Below, in pieces: positions 45,160 to 57,931 of a stretch of 64,000 bases of DNA. The translations under genes and the position numbers were made by a program. This DNA comes from Calamus simplicifolius (Eukaryota > Streptophyta > Magnoliopsida > Arecales > Arecaceae), in NCBI GenBank assembly GCA_900491605.1, contig UESW01004821.1:124001-188000 (forward strand), read 5' to 3'. The notes under the pieces were generated by a model. The model searched no databases, had not been told where the DNA came from, and saw nothing but the letters and a program-made list of their open reading frames with translations. Every line of letters starts with the position of its first letter. The first letter of the stretch is position 1.

Positions 45160-46845
45160 AGTGATGGGTGAATGTGCACAGTTGGGAGTATTACGACACC
45201 CAAGTCAAAGAAATATGACACCTCAGTTAAAGAAATACGACACCCCAATTATGTTTGTCCGAAAAAAGATCTACGATGCCGTAGTTGAAACATTATGATA
45301 CCCTAGCGACATTGCTACGACACCCGTGCTTATAACGGACGCTAAAGAAAAGCCCCGCAACATCCTAGGAGGAAATCAACTGAAAATCATCTGTGACACC
45401 CCAGTTAAAACATTATGACACCCTAGCAACAACACTACAACACCCGTGCTTGAACGGATATTCTTATCGATGTAACAGGAGGAAATCACCCAAGAAAAGA
45501 TCTACGACGCTGTAGTTGAAACATTATGACTCCTTAGCAACAATGCTATGACACCCGTGCTTATAACGGACATTGGAGAAAAGCTCCACGACACCCCAAG
45601 AGAAAATCGGCCAAAAATCATTCGTGATACCCTAGTTGAAACATTACAACACCCTAGCAACAACGCTACGACATCTGTGCTTGAACGGATATGCTTATCG
45701 AAGTAACAAGAGGAAATCACCCAAAAAAGATCTACGATGTTGCAGTTGAAACATTATGATACCCTAGCGACAATGCTATGATACCCATGCTTATAATGGA
45801 TGCTGGAGAAAAGCCCCACGATACCCCAGAAGAAAATCGGTCAAAAATCATTTGCGACACCCCAGTTGAAACATTATGATACCCTAACAATGCTACCACA
45901 CCCGTGCTTGAACGTATATGCTTGTCAACGTAACAGGAGGAAATCATCTAAAAAAAAGATATACGATGCCGTAGTTGAAACATTACAACACCCTAACGAC
46001 AATGCTACGATACCCATGCTTATAACTAACGCTAAAGAAAAGCCCTGCAACATCCTAGGAGGAAATCAACTGAAAATCATCTGTGACACCCCAATTAAAA
46101 TATTATGACACCCTAGCAACAATACTACAACACCCGTGCTTGAACGGATATGCTTATCGATGTAACAGGAGGAAATCACCCAAAAAAGATCTACGACGCT
46201 GTAGTTGAAACATTACGACTCCTTAGCAACAATGCTATGACACCCGTGCTTATAACGGACATTGGAGAAAAGCTCCACGACACCCAAAGAGAAAATCGGC
46301 CAAAAATCGTTCATGATACCCTAGTTGAAACATTACAACACCCTAGCAACAATGCTACGACATCTGTTCTTGAACGGATATGCTTATCGAAGTAACAAGA
46401 GGAAATCACCCAAAAAAAGATCTACGATGTTGCAGTTGAAACATTATGATACCCTAGCGACAATGCTATGATACCCATGCTTATAATGGATGCTGGAGAA
46501 AAGCCCCATGATACCCCAGAAGAAAATCGGTCAAAAATCATTTGCGACACCCCAGTTGAAACATACGATACCCTAACAACAACGCTACCACACCCATGCT
46601 TGAACGTATATGCTTGTCAACGTAACAGGAGGAAATCATCCAAAAAAAAGATCTACGATGTCGTAGTTGAAACATTACAATACCCTAACGATAATGCTAC
46701 AATACTCATGCTTATAATGAACGCTGGAGAAAAGTTTTGCGATACCCCAGGAGGAAATCGGCCAAAAATCATTCGTGACACCCCAGTTGAAATATTACGA
46801 TATCCTAGCAACAACACTACCACCCGTGCTTGAACGGATATGCTT
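45160..46845 (+). repeat. Array A copy 1: ~230-bp tandem repeat
   Basis: Units alternate two half-types: gatctacgatgccgtagttg ... cccgtgcttataacgg, and gacaccccagttgaaacatt ... cttgaacggatatgctt. TTACGACACC-like motifs recur every 40-60 bp. A higher-order duplication of 688 bp (three units) is visible: acatcctaggaggaaatcaa occurs at about 45360 and 46048. Short ORFs of 70-120 codons in both strands are repeat products. Confidence 0.92.
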
Positions 46846-47544
46846 TGTTGAGAAATTATTGAAACATAATTGCCCCAACTTTATTGATTTTGATGATTTC
46901 CAAAAGCCATGAGTACCTTAAAGAAACAATGTGTTTATTTATCAAAAACCTTGAGCTTATTCAAATTGAAAGGAATGAACTATCAATGGTTATATTAATG
47001 AGTTTTGAATCTATTAGAAAAAGGAGTTTCAAGTTCTATGCTTAAAAGATTTCAAAAAGGAATTTTTACACATTATAATTCAATCGATGAATTCTTGAAA
47101 CATGTCTTGAATCCATGATAAATGTCATATTTAATGTATTCAAGTCAAATTTATATTTTAAATTTAATTGGGACAAGTTTTAAAGTCAATCAGAACATTT
47201 TTCTGATTTTTGTATCGGTCCCGAGCCGACTCAAGGGTTTCCGAGTCGACTCCCCAAATTGCCTGATTTTCTCGAGTCGACCCTTGGTTTTCAAGAGTCG
47301 ACCCCTGACTCTTGCGAGCCGACTCTGTCTGTGCGAGCCGACTCCGCTCAAACAACAGAACCCATGTTTTTTGAGCACTTCTCGAGTCGACTCCCCATTT
47401 TCCTCGAGTCGACTCCCGACTTTCAGGAGCCGACACTTTAGTTTTCGCGAGTCGACCCTTCAATGCTTAAAATGTTTCTATTTTTGGTAATCGACTTCGA
47501 GCCGACTCCCACAAAGCTCGAGTCGACTCCGCGAAATCTGGGCG
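46846..47544 (+). mobile_element. Truncated Copia LTR (SIRE/Maximus style) inside array A
   Basis: Starts tgttgagaaattattg directly after an array unit (ggatatgctt) and includes attttgatgatttccaaaag, a phrase common at the start of SIRE-type LTRs. From 47220 it is filled with gagtcgactc/gagccgactc modules. It is related to but distinct from the LTR at 62783. It stops at the N at 47545, so the rest is missing. Confidence 0.6.
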
Positions 47545-47545
47545 N
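47545..47545. other. Ambiguous base at an abrupt sequence junction
   Basis: A single N separates LTR sequence from mid-gag of Copia B'. The base right of it corresponds exactly to 35290 in copy 1. It is probably a collapsed gap or assembly join. Confidence 0.8.
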
Positions 47546-50500
47546 GACAGATCTAATAGATTATGTCTAAGTTTCATGTGAATGACAATTGCCAACAACA
47601 TTAAGTCTACTCTTCCAGAAAGTGTAACAGCTAAAGAATATCTTAAGCTTGTGGAAGAGCTCTTTCGTTCCGCTGATAAGTTACTTGCAGGGACACTAAT
47701 GGCTGAACTCATATGATCATGAAATATGATGGGTCGCGAAGTATGCAGTAACATGTCCTTGATATGACTAATATTGCAGCAAGACTTAAGACCCTAGGAA
47801 TGATTGTGGATGACTCCTTTCTGATACAATTTATTATAAACTCATTACCTCAAGAGTATAAGCCTTTTCAAATTAACTATAATATTATTAAAGATAAATG
47901 GGATGTTAATGAATTGGCCAGTAAGCTTACTCAAAAGGAAAGGAGATTAAAAGCATAAGGGGATCATTCAATAAACCTAGTGGGTCAAGGAGCTGGTAAA
48001 GTTATCAAACCAAAATCCAATAAATTTAAGAAGAAAGCACCCACTAAAGTATCATAGGTTGCTGATAATGATAAGAAGGAAAGGAAGAAAGATAAATGTC
48101 ACTTTTATAAGAAAGAAGGACATTATTAGAAAGATTATCTGAAACGAAAAGCTTGGTTCGAAAAGAATGATATCTTTCATTATGCTTCTCCAATTTATGA
48201 ATCAAACTTATCTAAAGTTCCTTCTAATACTTGGTGGTTGGATTCTGGTGCCACTACTTATGCTTCCAATGTAATGCAGGAATTCCTTACAATTCAGAGC
48301 ATAAACCCAAATGAGAACTTCTTGTTCATGGAAAACCGAGAGAAGGCCCCAATTGAAGGCATAGGGACTTATCATCTTACTTTAGATACTGGGCATCACC
48401 TGAATCTACTACAAACTCTCTATGTTTCTTTACTTTCTAGAAATTTAGTTTCTATTTCAAAACTTGATGTTAATGGGTTTAGTTTTAAGATTGGAAAATG
48501 ATGTTTCAGTTTATTTAATAAAGATGATTCCTTTATTGGTTCTGGAATTCTTATGGATGAATTATATAAATTGAAACTTGATGATAAATTTTTTGCATCC
48601 CTGATATGTGTTCATCAAAATATTGAAATTAAGCGTAGTATGGCAAATGACAACTCTGCTTTCTTGTGGCATAAACGTTTGGGTCATGTATCCAAAGAAA
48701 GACTACAAAGATTAGTAAAGGATGATATTCTACCAAATCTAGATTTTACTGATCTTAGTTTATGTGTGGATTGCATTAAAGGAAAGTAAATCAAACATAA
48801 CAAGAAAGGATCTACAAGAAGTACTCAGCTTCTTGAAATTATATACACTGATATATGTGGACCTTTTGATACTCCATCCTTTGATGGAGAAAAATTCTTT
48901 ATCACCTTTATAGATGATTTTTCACATTATGGATATGTCTATTTACTTAAAAAAAATCTCAAGCTGTAAATGCTCTTGAGGTATTTACTAAAGAGGTTGA
49001 AAGATAACTAGACAGAAAAATAAAAATAGTAAGATATGATAGAGGTGGTGAGTATTATGGAAAGTATAATGAATTAGGGCAAAATCGAGGTCCATTTGCA
49101 AAATTTTTCGAAAGACAAGGCATATGTGCACTGTATACTGTGCTGGGCATACCTCAACAAAATGGTGTGGCAGAAAGGCGAAATAGAATATTAATGGATA
49201 TGGTTAGGAGTATGATAAGTAATTCCTCATTACCAAAATCATTGTGGACGTATGCTCTTAGAACTGCAATATATTTATTGAATAGGATTCCTAGTAAGGC
49301 AGTTTCTAAAACTCCTTTTGAGTTATGGACTGGAAGGAAACCTAGTCTAAGACCCCTACATGTTTTGGGGTTGTCCAATAGAAGCACGAGTATATAATTC
49401 ACATAAAAAGAAATTAAATTCTTGAACTGTCAGTGGTTACTTTATATGTTACCTAGAGAAATCCAAAGAGCACAGGTTTTATTGTCCAAATCATAGTTCT
49501 AGAATTATTGAGACATGTAATGCCAAATTCACTGAGAATGGTGAAGTTAGTGGGAGTGCTGACAAACAGATTGTGGATATCAATGAAGTAAGGGTTAATG
49601 TTTCATTACCCATAAATGTTCATGAATCTACAATCATTCCTTATATTGTTTCAGAATTACAAAAATAAAACAACAATGAACAATGTTTGAATGAAGAAGT
49701 ACCCCATGAAGAGCCTAACCTACCAATAGCTGACAAAATTGAACCATGTGGAATAGTTTTAAGTAAACCCGTAAAGATACAAAAATTAGCTATTTCAGAT
49801 GATTATTTGGTTTATTTGCAAGAGTTAAATTTTGATTGTGGCATTTATGAAGATCCTGTTTCATTTTTGCAAGCCATTAACAGTGATTAGTCTAATAAAT
49901 AGATTAATGCTATGAAAGATGAATTAAAATCAATGGTTGAAAACAATGTCTGAGATCTTGTTGAATTACTAGAAGGTTCTAAACAAGTTGGATGTAAATG
50001 GGTTTTTAAAACCAAATGTGACTTGAATGGCAATATCGAGCGTTTTAAAGCTAGACTTGTTGCCAAGGGTTATACTCAGAAGGATGGCATTGATTATAAA
50101 GAGACATTTTTACCAATTTCAAAGAAAGATTCATTAAGAATCATTATGGCTTTGGTAGCTCAATATGATTTAGAGTTACATCAAATGGATGTGAAAACAG
50201 CCTTTCTTAATGGGGATATAGAGGAAGAAATTTATATGGATCAACCTGAAGGTTTTTTCGTAGAAGAAAATGATCATATGGTGTGTAAACTTAAGAAATC
50301 AATATATGGACTTAAACAAGCTTCTAGATAATGGTATATTAAGTTCAATGATACTATTACATCTTTTGGTTTTCATGAAAATATTATTGATCGATGCATT
50401 TACCGAAAGATTTATGGAAGTAAGTTTATATTTTTGGTTCTATATGTTGATGATATTTTACTTGCTGCTAATGATTTAGGTATCTTGTATGAGACTAAAA

Positions 50501-51310
50501 ATTTTCTCTCTAAGAATTTTGAGATGAAAGATATGGGAGAGGCATCTTATGTGATAGGAATTTTCATATTCAGAAAGAGATCACATGATGGATTGTTAGG
50601 GTTGTCTCAGAAAACTTACATTGAGAAAATTCTTGAGAAATTTAATATAAATAACTGTTCAGCAGGTATTGTCCCAATACAAAAAGGAAATAAATTTAGT
50701 CTTATGCAATGTCCAAAGAATGATGTAGAACATAAGCAGATGGAATCTATTCCATATGCTTCTGTTGTGGGTAGCTTGATGTATTTGCAAACTTGCACAA
50801 GACCAGATATCAGCTTCGCGGTTGGGATATTGGGCCGCTATCAGAGTAACCCTAGTATTGGTCATTGGAAAGCTGCAAAGAAAGTGATGAGATACCTTTA
50901 AGGAACTAAGGATTATATGCTCACTTTTAGAAGGTATGATCAATTGAAAGTGATTGGATATTTAAATTTAGATTTTTCTGGTTGTGTTGATAGTAGAAAG
51001 TCAACTTTTGGCTATGTGTTCCTATTGGGAGAAGGAGCAATTTCATAGAAAAGTGCTAAACAATCTATCATTGCCTCATCCACTATGGAAGCAGAGTTTG
51101 TAGCCTGTTATGAAGCTACAATTCACGCATTATGGCTACAAAATTTTATTTCAGGACTTGGGGTTGTCGACCCATTACCAAGCCGCTGCAAATTTATTGT
51201 GATAATTCCGTGGCAGTTTTCTTCTTCAAGAATAACAAATATTCAAGAGGTGCTAAACATATGGAATTAAAGTACTTTACTGTCAAAGAGGAGGTCCAGA
51301 AATAAAGAGT
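47546..51310 (+). pseudogene. Copia B' gag-pol, decayed
   Basis: Same domain order as Copia B with partly different lesions. Both copies have TAG after the zinc knuckle. The second knuckle Cys is Tyr here (48108). The protease frame is intact where B is shifted (48255). The integrase C-terminus and the start of reverse transcriptase have extra stops (49870-49960). LNGDI and YVDDILLAAND (50447) are clear, and CAA-to-TAA appears at 50329. RNase H (51085-51270) is shifted. Shared stops predate the duplication; private ones postdate it. Confidence 0.9.
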
Positions 51311-51860
51311 GTGCATTGAATATATTAGAACGGATCTTATGATTGCAGATCCTTTAACTAAAGGTTTACAACAAAAAATATTTAAAGAACATATACATAG
51401 AATGGGTCTTGGTTGTATTGAAGATTGATTATGATGATGTTATGTATTGAAGATTAATTATGATGATGTTATGAAATGAAGATTAATTATGATGATGTTG
51501 TGCCACTCTTGAGCTCATTAATATGATATGTTTCTAGTTTTAGTTATTATTTCCTTTTTCTTATGCTTGTATACACTTACTATTTTAAACAAAAAAATTA
51601 CTTTGTCTTTAAGACAATTAAGCGGACATTAAGTTATTTATATATAAATTATGTAACCTAACGTGATAAGTTGCTAATACAGTAGTATACGGAAGGGAGT
51701 ATGTAATTTAGATGTGTATAACCGTCATAACTCTTATTATGTAATTTATCATGTTAAAGTCAATCATGATGAAAGAATGACATTATGAAATTTAATTATG
51801 CGCGCCTAATGTTTACCTATTAAATATTAATGTCATAAACTTTCGGCCCAAGTGGAAGAA

Positions 51861-52298
51861 TGTTAGATTAATCTTTACATTATACCCTTTAATGTTAGAT
51901 TGTTACGAAGACGAAGAGTCGCTCTTTGCTCGATCTAGCTTAGTATGCAAAAGGCAAAGTACGAAGGGCTACCGAATCGGATGTTAATGATCCGAAAGTT
52001 TCGTTGGTGTTTGATGAAAATACAATTGAATATTATATATAAATAATTAGTCTCTCTCCACCTGATGAAGTTAGCACGAATCCATCATCATTTGCTATGA
52101 AAGGAATAAGGTTAAGGGAAAGAAACTAGTTATTTGTAGAAGAGGCTGTCAAAATCTAATCAGATTCAAGTCTCAAGTCTATATACTATTATGATGAACT
52201 CGGTAAATACTATTATGATGAATTTCGCATCAGATAAGTATTTTTTATATGTAATTTTATGTAACAAATTATTTATTGAAGATTCTATATTGCTAACA
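51861..52298 (+). repeat. Copia B' 3' LTR
   Basis: 438 bp; lacks the ggcaaagggccag tandem expansion of the copy 1 3' LTR and has its own deletion around 51990. Confidence 0.9.
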
Positions 52299-52877
52299 AG
52301 AGTTTCTGCTCCCATAATTAATACTTCACTAACAAAGACTAGGCATCCTAGAGGTGGATTTTGGGGATCTAAAGGTAGATGCAGAAGCATAGTTAGAGTC
52401 GGTGCTCTTTCCATTCAACCTTGTGAAAGGAAACGTTGTCCTGTTCGTTGTAGTTTCAGTTCATCTTCTAATGGTAATGGCAGCATGGCTGGGAACTTCA
52501 GTGAAAATCATGAAGATTATGTTAACTCTAGTGTGATTGAAGCAGTTGAGGTGAGAAGTGGATCAGATGGTTTCATGATAAAGATGCGTGATGGTAGGCA
52601 TTTGAGATGTGTTCCCAATAACCCTCAAGGAGGAAGCCTGCCAGATTATGCTCCGCATCCTGCCATTGTACTAAATATGGAAGATGGAAGTGATCTTCTG
52701 CTTCCTATTATTGTCTTCTTGGAGATGCCAAGTGTGTTGTTAATGGCTGCAGTTCGGAACGTTCATATTTCTAGGCCAACTGTATCTCAAGTAGTAGAAG
52801 GAATACGTGAAGACGTTTCTAATCCAGGCTGGCAGCGGACTCTAACACGTGGCAACAGATTTAACGCGGTGGCTTGA
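52299..52877 (+). pseudogene. Bifunctional nuclease gene fragment, left arm 2
   Basis: The best preserved nuclease fragment here: RVSAPIINTSLTK through NGNGSMAGNFSEN, VRSGSDGFMIKMRDGRHLRC, LPDYAPHPAIVLNMEDGSDL and EMPSVLLMAAVRNVHISRPT in one frame. It then runs into foreign sequence (EGIREDVSNPGWQRTLTR) and stops at 52875. The frame also reads back into the LTR, which is accidental. The 7 bp lost in copy 1 are present. The catalytic C-terminal half of the family is missing, so no nuclease activity is expected. Confidence 0.87.
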
Positions 52878-54091
52878 TTCCAAGAACCGGCAGTGATCAA
52901 GGGACTCCAGGCGTTGACCGAAGGCATCATCATGCGGTTCCAACAACATGAAACGGATTCCTTTCATTTTCTGGTTTGAGAGGACGTTGACGTGTGAAGC
53001 AAGCACTTGGAGGGATCCAGCGTGGCAGCGTAACAACCAGCCAGCGTTCATGCATGCGATGTTTTCTCCAACGATCTGCCTTCACGCGTTCAGAGTTGGC
53101 CTCGGGCGTTATCAAGGACTTCATACGGTTTTCAACGTGCTTTCAATAATAATCCCATTGATGATTACTTAATTATTCAATATTTCTTGAACGATATCAA
53201 AATGAATTTAATTAATTTAAAGACTCGTTACCTATTTAAATTTTCTAAAAATCACATTAATCATGATAAAATATCCCTATTATTTTCATTCAACTAATAG
53301 TGTTTAATTCTAGATTCAAAATAATAAATCATCTTTTAGTTCAATTGATCAAACAATAAATTGTAAGAATTATTTATAAGAAATAACAAATTACCTCTCA
53401 TAATTTAATTAATCAAACAATAAATTAAAGTATCAATCATAATCATAAGAATTAAATACTCAATCATAAAAATATTAAAAATAAAATAACTAATAAAATA
53501 AATTATGTATTTATAATAAAATTAAAAAAAAAACTAAAGAAATTTATATTTTTTAATTGATGAACGCGCAACTTCAGATCCTCTTCTATTGAAAAACTTT
53601 AAAAGTATTCAGCTCTTTATCTCGATATTAAAGATCGATGGCCTTTTTATATATATATTTAAAAAGTTGCTACCCATAACATGTTGAATATGCGTAAAAA
53701 TCACATCACATCTTAACGTCTTTCTAAGTACGCTCTTCTCTTTGATCTTTGGATAATCGTTGAATGATGAGCAAAAGAAAATCGGCTAAACATCTTTATC
53801 TGCATGAAATATGTAAATTATATTGAAAGACACGTTGAAAACCGTATGAAGTCTTTGATAACGCCCGAGGCCAACTCTGAACGCGTGAAGGCAGATCGTT
53901 GGAGAAACATCGCATGCATGAACGCTGGCTGGTTGTTACGCTGCCACGCTGGATCCCTCCAAGTGCTTGCTTCACACGTCAACGTCCTCTCAAACCAGAA
54001 AATGAAAGGAATCCGTTTCATGTTGTTGGAACCGCATGATGATGCCTTCGGTCAACGCCTGGAGTCCCTTGATCACTGCCGGTTCTTGGAA

Positions 54092-54835
54092 TCAAGCCAC
54101 CGCGTTAAATCTGTTGCCACGTGTTAGAGTCCGCTGCCAGCCTGGATTAGAAACGTCTTCACGTATTCCTTCTACTACTTGATATACAGTTGGCCTAGAA
54201 ATATGAACGTTCCGAACTGCAGCCATTAACAGCACACTTGGCATCTCCAAGACAATAATAGGAAGCAGAAGATCACTTCCATCTTCCATATTTACTACAA
54301 TGGCAGGATGCGGAGCATAATCTGGCAGGCTTCCTCCTTGAGGGTTATTGGGAACACATCTCAAATGCCTACCATCACGCATCTTTATCATGAAACCATC
54401 TGATCCACTTCTCACCTCAACTGCTTCAATCACACTAGAGTTAACATAATCTTCATGATTTTCACTGAAGTTCCCAGCCATGCTGCCATTACCATTAGAA
54501 GATGAACTGAACTACAACGAACAGGACAACGTTTCCTTTCACAAGGTTGAATGGAAAGAGCACCGACTCTAACTATGCTTTTGCATCTACCTTTAGATCC
54601 CCAAAATCCACCTCTAGGATGCCTAGTCTTTGTTAGTGAAGTGTTAATTATGGGAGCAAAACTCTTGCTCGCTTAGCATGATGATCTCGCTTCCGCTCAT
54701 TATGGAACAGCTCATAGTTGCCCATAGGCTGAATGAATGCCATGTATCTCACGTGGGCCATAGCAATACATGGCTCTTTGGACAGGCAGCCACCCTGGGT
54801 TTCTTTGTACAAAATAAAGTTTGTTCAGCCTAAGG
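54092..54835 (-). pseudogene. Bifunctional nuclease gene fragment, right arm 2
   Basis: The minus frame 54481-54092 (MAGNFSEN ... NVHISRPTVYQVVEGIRED) is open and near-identical to left arm 2. A 1-bp deletion around 54512 separates it from the upstream part, which reaches MYKDTQ at about 54810. The chimeric 3' end is the same as in the other arms, so fusion to foreign sequence came before arm duplication. Confidence 0.87.
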
Positions 54836-55119
54836 ATAACTGAATCTCATTTCCAATAACTGAATCCCATTTCCAACACAGCAACCAATCGGGAGCAGCT
54901 GCAAGAGTGGTTATATGTGTCAGTTCTGAAAAGCAGTCATTCTTAAAAACTCTAAGTTCTTAATGTTCGTGTAAAATCTTTTATTTTTTCTTTAAAATAA
55001 AATAAACAGTAAAAATTAAATAAATAGATTTAACTTAAAATAAATTAAAAATTAGCTAATATCGTTATAAAAGTATATGAATTAAATGATCGGATTTACG
55101 CTTATCCATAAGAGTTTCC

Positions 55120-55290
55120 GTTCAAATGCCGTCATTTGAAAGCTTAGGTATCGTAACGTGAGAACATGGGTATCATAACAGTCTTTCGAGGATGTCATCC
55201 GTTCCTGCTGTAAGAGTTTTGCTCGTGTATCATCATTTTAAAGCTCGGGTGTCGTAACGTGATAACTGAGGCATCGTTATTTTGCAGCAG
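55120..55290 (+). repeat. GGTGTCGTAA-type monomers, copy 2
   Basis: Counterpart of 44290-44485. Confidence 0.75.
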
Positions 55291-55491
55291 TCGCAAGTTC
55301 TTCTATAATTAAAATTATTAATCATTGCAAATTTTTTTTACAATGTCATACGGAAATGCTTTTTTGCGTTTCCACATGGACCTCTATGACCTCGCTTTTT
55401 CTTCTTCATACTTATATGCTCAAAAAGAAATTTCGGAGCATTCTCTATGGCACCTTACCCATGGCTCTCTGAGATCCATCAGAATCAGTCT

Positions 55492-55599
55492 TCAGCGTTC
55501 TCTTGGCAGTCTGCTTTTCAACAACATCTTCATGGAGCCATTGAGCCCAAGTTTGATGCTAAAGGAGAAAGCCAACTCGTCTGCCTCTGATGTCATCAT
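55492..55599 (-). CDS. Conserved 35-residue ORF behind a TATA box, copy 2
   Basis: ATG at 55599, MMTSEADELAFSFSIKLG..., TGA at 55492, TATA box near 55677-55685. Length, start and stop are the same as at 44676-44783, although the middle differs by compensating frameshifts (LNGSMKMLLK against GSMAPMKMLLK). Preservation of an open frame despite those indels is the main reason to list it. Function unknown. Confidence 0.35.
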   Translation of the reverse strand: MMTSEADELAFSFSIKLGLNGSMKMLLKSRLPRER

Positions 55600-55929
55600 G
55601 GGTGAAGCTTTCTTAGACTATCTCTCTCGATCAAAGAGAACCTTCGTGTGGTTGCAGGCAATACTCATCCTTTTTTCTTTTATAGCCATCGAGTTAGGGG
55701 ATGGGGGACAGAAACCATTAATGAAGAGAGTGCCAAAAAATCAAATCTCGTCGAACTTAGTATTCCGATCCTCGATTCAGAATAAGTATCGGCCATGCTA
55801 GCGTTCTTTGTTATAGTAAATCGAAGTGTCTCTCCTCGCATGACAGAATGAGCACTTTCCAATCATTCAATCGGCCACATGGCGCCTATGCTTTAAATGC
55901 ACGCTGAACGGATAAGCTTTACGACGTCC

Positions 55930-57850
55930 GAAGAAAAAATCGGTCGTAAAAAGATCTATGATACCCCTGCATTTTGAGTGATGGGTGAATGTGCACAGTC
56001 GGGAGTATTACGACACCCAAGTCAAATAAATATGACACCTCAGTTAAAGAAATACGACACCTCAATTATGTTCGTTCGAAAATAGATCTACGATGCCGTA
56101 GTTGAAACATTATGATACCCTAGCGACATTGCTATGACACCCGTGCTTATAACGGACGCTAAAGAAAATCCCTGCAACATCCTAGGAGGAAATCGACTGA
56201 AAATCATTTGTGACACCCCAGTTGAAACATTATGACACCCTAGCAATAACGCTACGACACCCGTGCTTGAACGGATATGCTTATTGATGTAACAGAAGGA
56301 AATCACCCAAAAAAAGATCTACGACGCTGCAGTTGAAACATTACGACTCCTTAGCAACAATGCTACGACACCCGTGCTTATAACGAACGTTGGAGAAAAG
56401 CTCCACGACACCCAAAGAGAAAATTGGCTAAAAATCGTTCGTGATACCCCAGTTGAAACATTACAACACCCTAGCAAAAACGCTACGACATCTGTGCTTG
56501 AACGGATATGCTTATCAAAGTAACAAGAGAAAATCGCCCAAAAAAAGATCTACGATGCTGCAGTTGAAACATTACGATACCCTAGCAACAATGCTACGAT
56601 ATCCATGCTTATAACGGATGCTGGAGAAAAGCCCCACGATACCCCAAAAGAAAATTGGTCAAAAATCGTTTGCGACACCCCAGTTGAAACATTACGATAC
56701 CCTAACAACAACGCTACCACACCCATGCATGAACGTATATGCTTGTCAATGTAATAGGAGGAAATCATCCAAAAAAAGATCTACAATGCCGTAGTTGAAA
56801 CATTACAACACCCTAACGACAATGCTACGATACCCATGCTTATAACGAACGCTGGAGAAAAGTTTTACGATACCCCAAGAGGAAATTGGCCAAAAATTGT
56901 TCGTGACACCCCAGTTGAAACATTACGATATCCTAGCAACAACACTACCACACCCGTGCTTGAACGGATATGCTTATCGATGTAACAGAAGAAAATCGCC
57001 CAAAAAGATCTACGATGCCGTAGTAGAAACATTACGACACCCTAGCGACAGCACTACGACACCCATGCTTATAACGGATACTGAAGAAAAGCCCCACAAC
57101 ACCCTAGAAGAAAATCCGTTAAAAATTATTTGTGACACTCCAGTTGAAACATTACGACACCCTAGTAACAATGCTACGACACCAGTACTTGAATGGATAT
57201 GCTTATCGACGTAACAAGAAAAATTTCCTAAAAAAAGATTTACGATGCTGCAGTTGAAACATTATGACTTCCTAGCAACAATGCTACGATACCTATGCTT
57301 ATAACAGATGCTGGAAAAAATCCCCACGACACCCCAAGAGAAAATTGGCCAAAAATCATTCGTGATATCCCAGTTGAAACATTACGACACCCTAGCAACA
57401 ACGTATATACTTATCGACGTAACAGGAGGAAATCGCTCAAAAAAAGATCTACGATGCCGCAGTTGAAATATTACGACACTCTAGCGACAAAGCTACGACA
57501 CCCGTGCTTATAACAAACACTGAAGAAAAGCCTCGCGACACTCCAAAAGAAAATCAGCCGAAAATCATTCGCGACACCTCAGTTGAAACATTACGATACC
57601 TTAGCAACAATGTTATGACACCCGTGCTTGAACGGATATGCTTATTGACGTAAGAGAAAGAAATCGCTCGAAAAAAGATATATGATGCCATAGTTGAAAC
57701 ATTATGACACCCTAGCGACAATGCTACGACACCCATGCTTATAACGGACGCTGGAGAAAAGCCCCACGATACCCCAGGAGAAAATTGGCCAAAAATTGTT
57801 TGTGACATCCCAGTTGAAACATTATGACACCCTTGGTATAATCTTATGAC
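55930..57850 (+). repeat. Array A copy 2: ~230-bp tandem repeat
   Basis: The same two half-types as 45160-46845, eight or more units, without the 688-bp higher-order duplication. It aligns with copy 1 up to about 56973 and then continues, so it also shows the empty site for the LTR at 46846. It runs directly into the Ulp1-type gene. Confidence 0.92.
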
Positions 57851-57931
57851 ACCACTATAATATATTTGAACTAGACAGAAAATTTTGATATCACTCTAGT
57901 TGTAATCCGACGACACCCTATTAAGTCAGCT

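Larger units (their letters stand above)
47546..52298 (+). mobile_element. Copia B', second copy, 5' truncated
   Basis: Aligns with 35290-40143 and shares its insertion site: its 3' LTR (51861-52298) ends CTAACA and is followed by agagtttctg, as in copy 1. It is therefore a duplicate of the same insertion and not an independent event. The 5' LTR, leader and gag start are absent because the block starts at the N. The polypurine tract precedes 51861. Confidence 0.93.
52299..54850. repeat. Foldback 2: shorter inverted repeat
   Basis: Left arm 52299-53150 pairs with 54666-53815. The spacer 53155-53815 corresponds to inner right-arm sequence of foldback 1, so the inner left arm was deleted and the tight loop lost. 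The right arm continues to about 54850 (ataactgaatc), but its left-arm partner is missing because Copia B' lacks its 5' side. Pairing of the arms over 52860-53120 is almost perfect. Confidence 0.9.

Noticed and set aside
45502..46833. ORFs of 70-121 codons in array A on both strands
   Set aside because: Repeat-derived, recur with each unit, no start conservation.
52191..52298. N-terminal 36 codons of the 228-codon frame in front of the nuclease fragment
   Set aside because: This part is Copia B' LTR; the open frame is accidental read-through.
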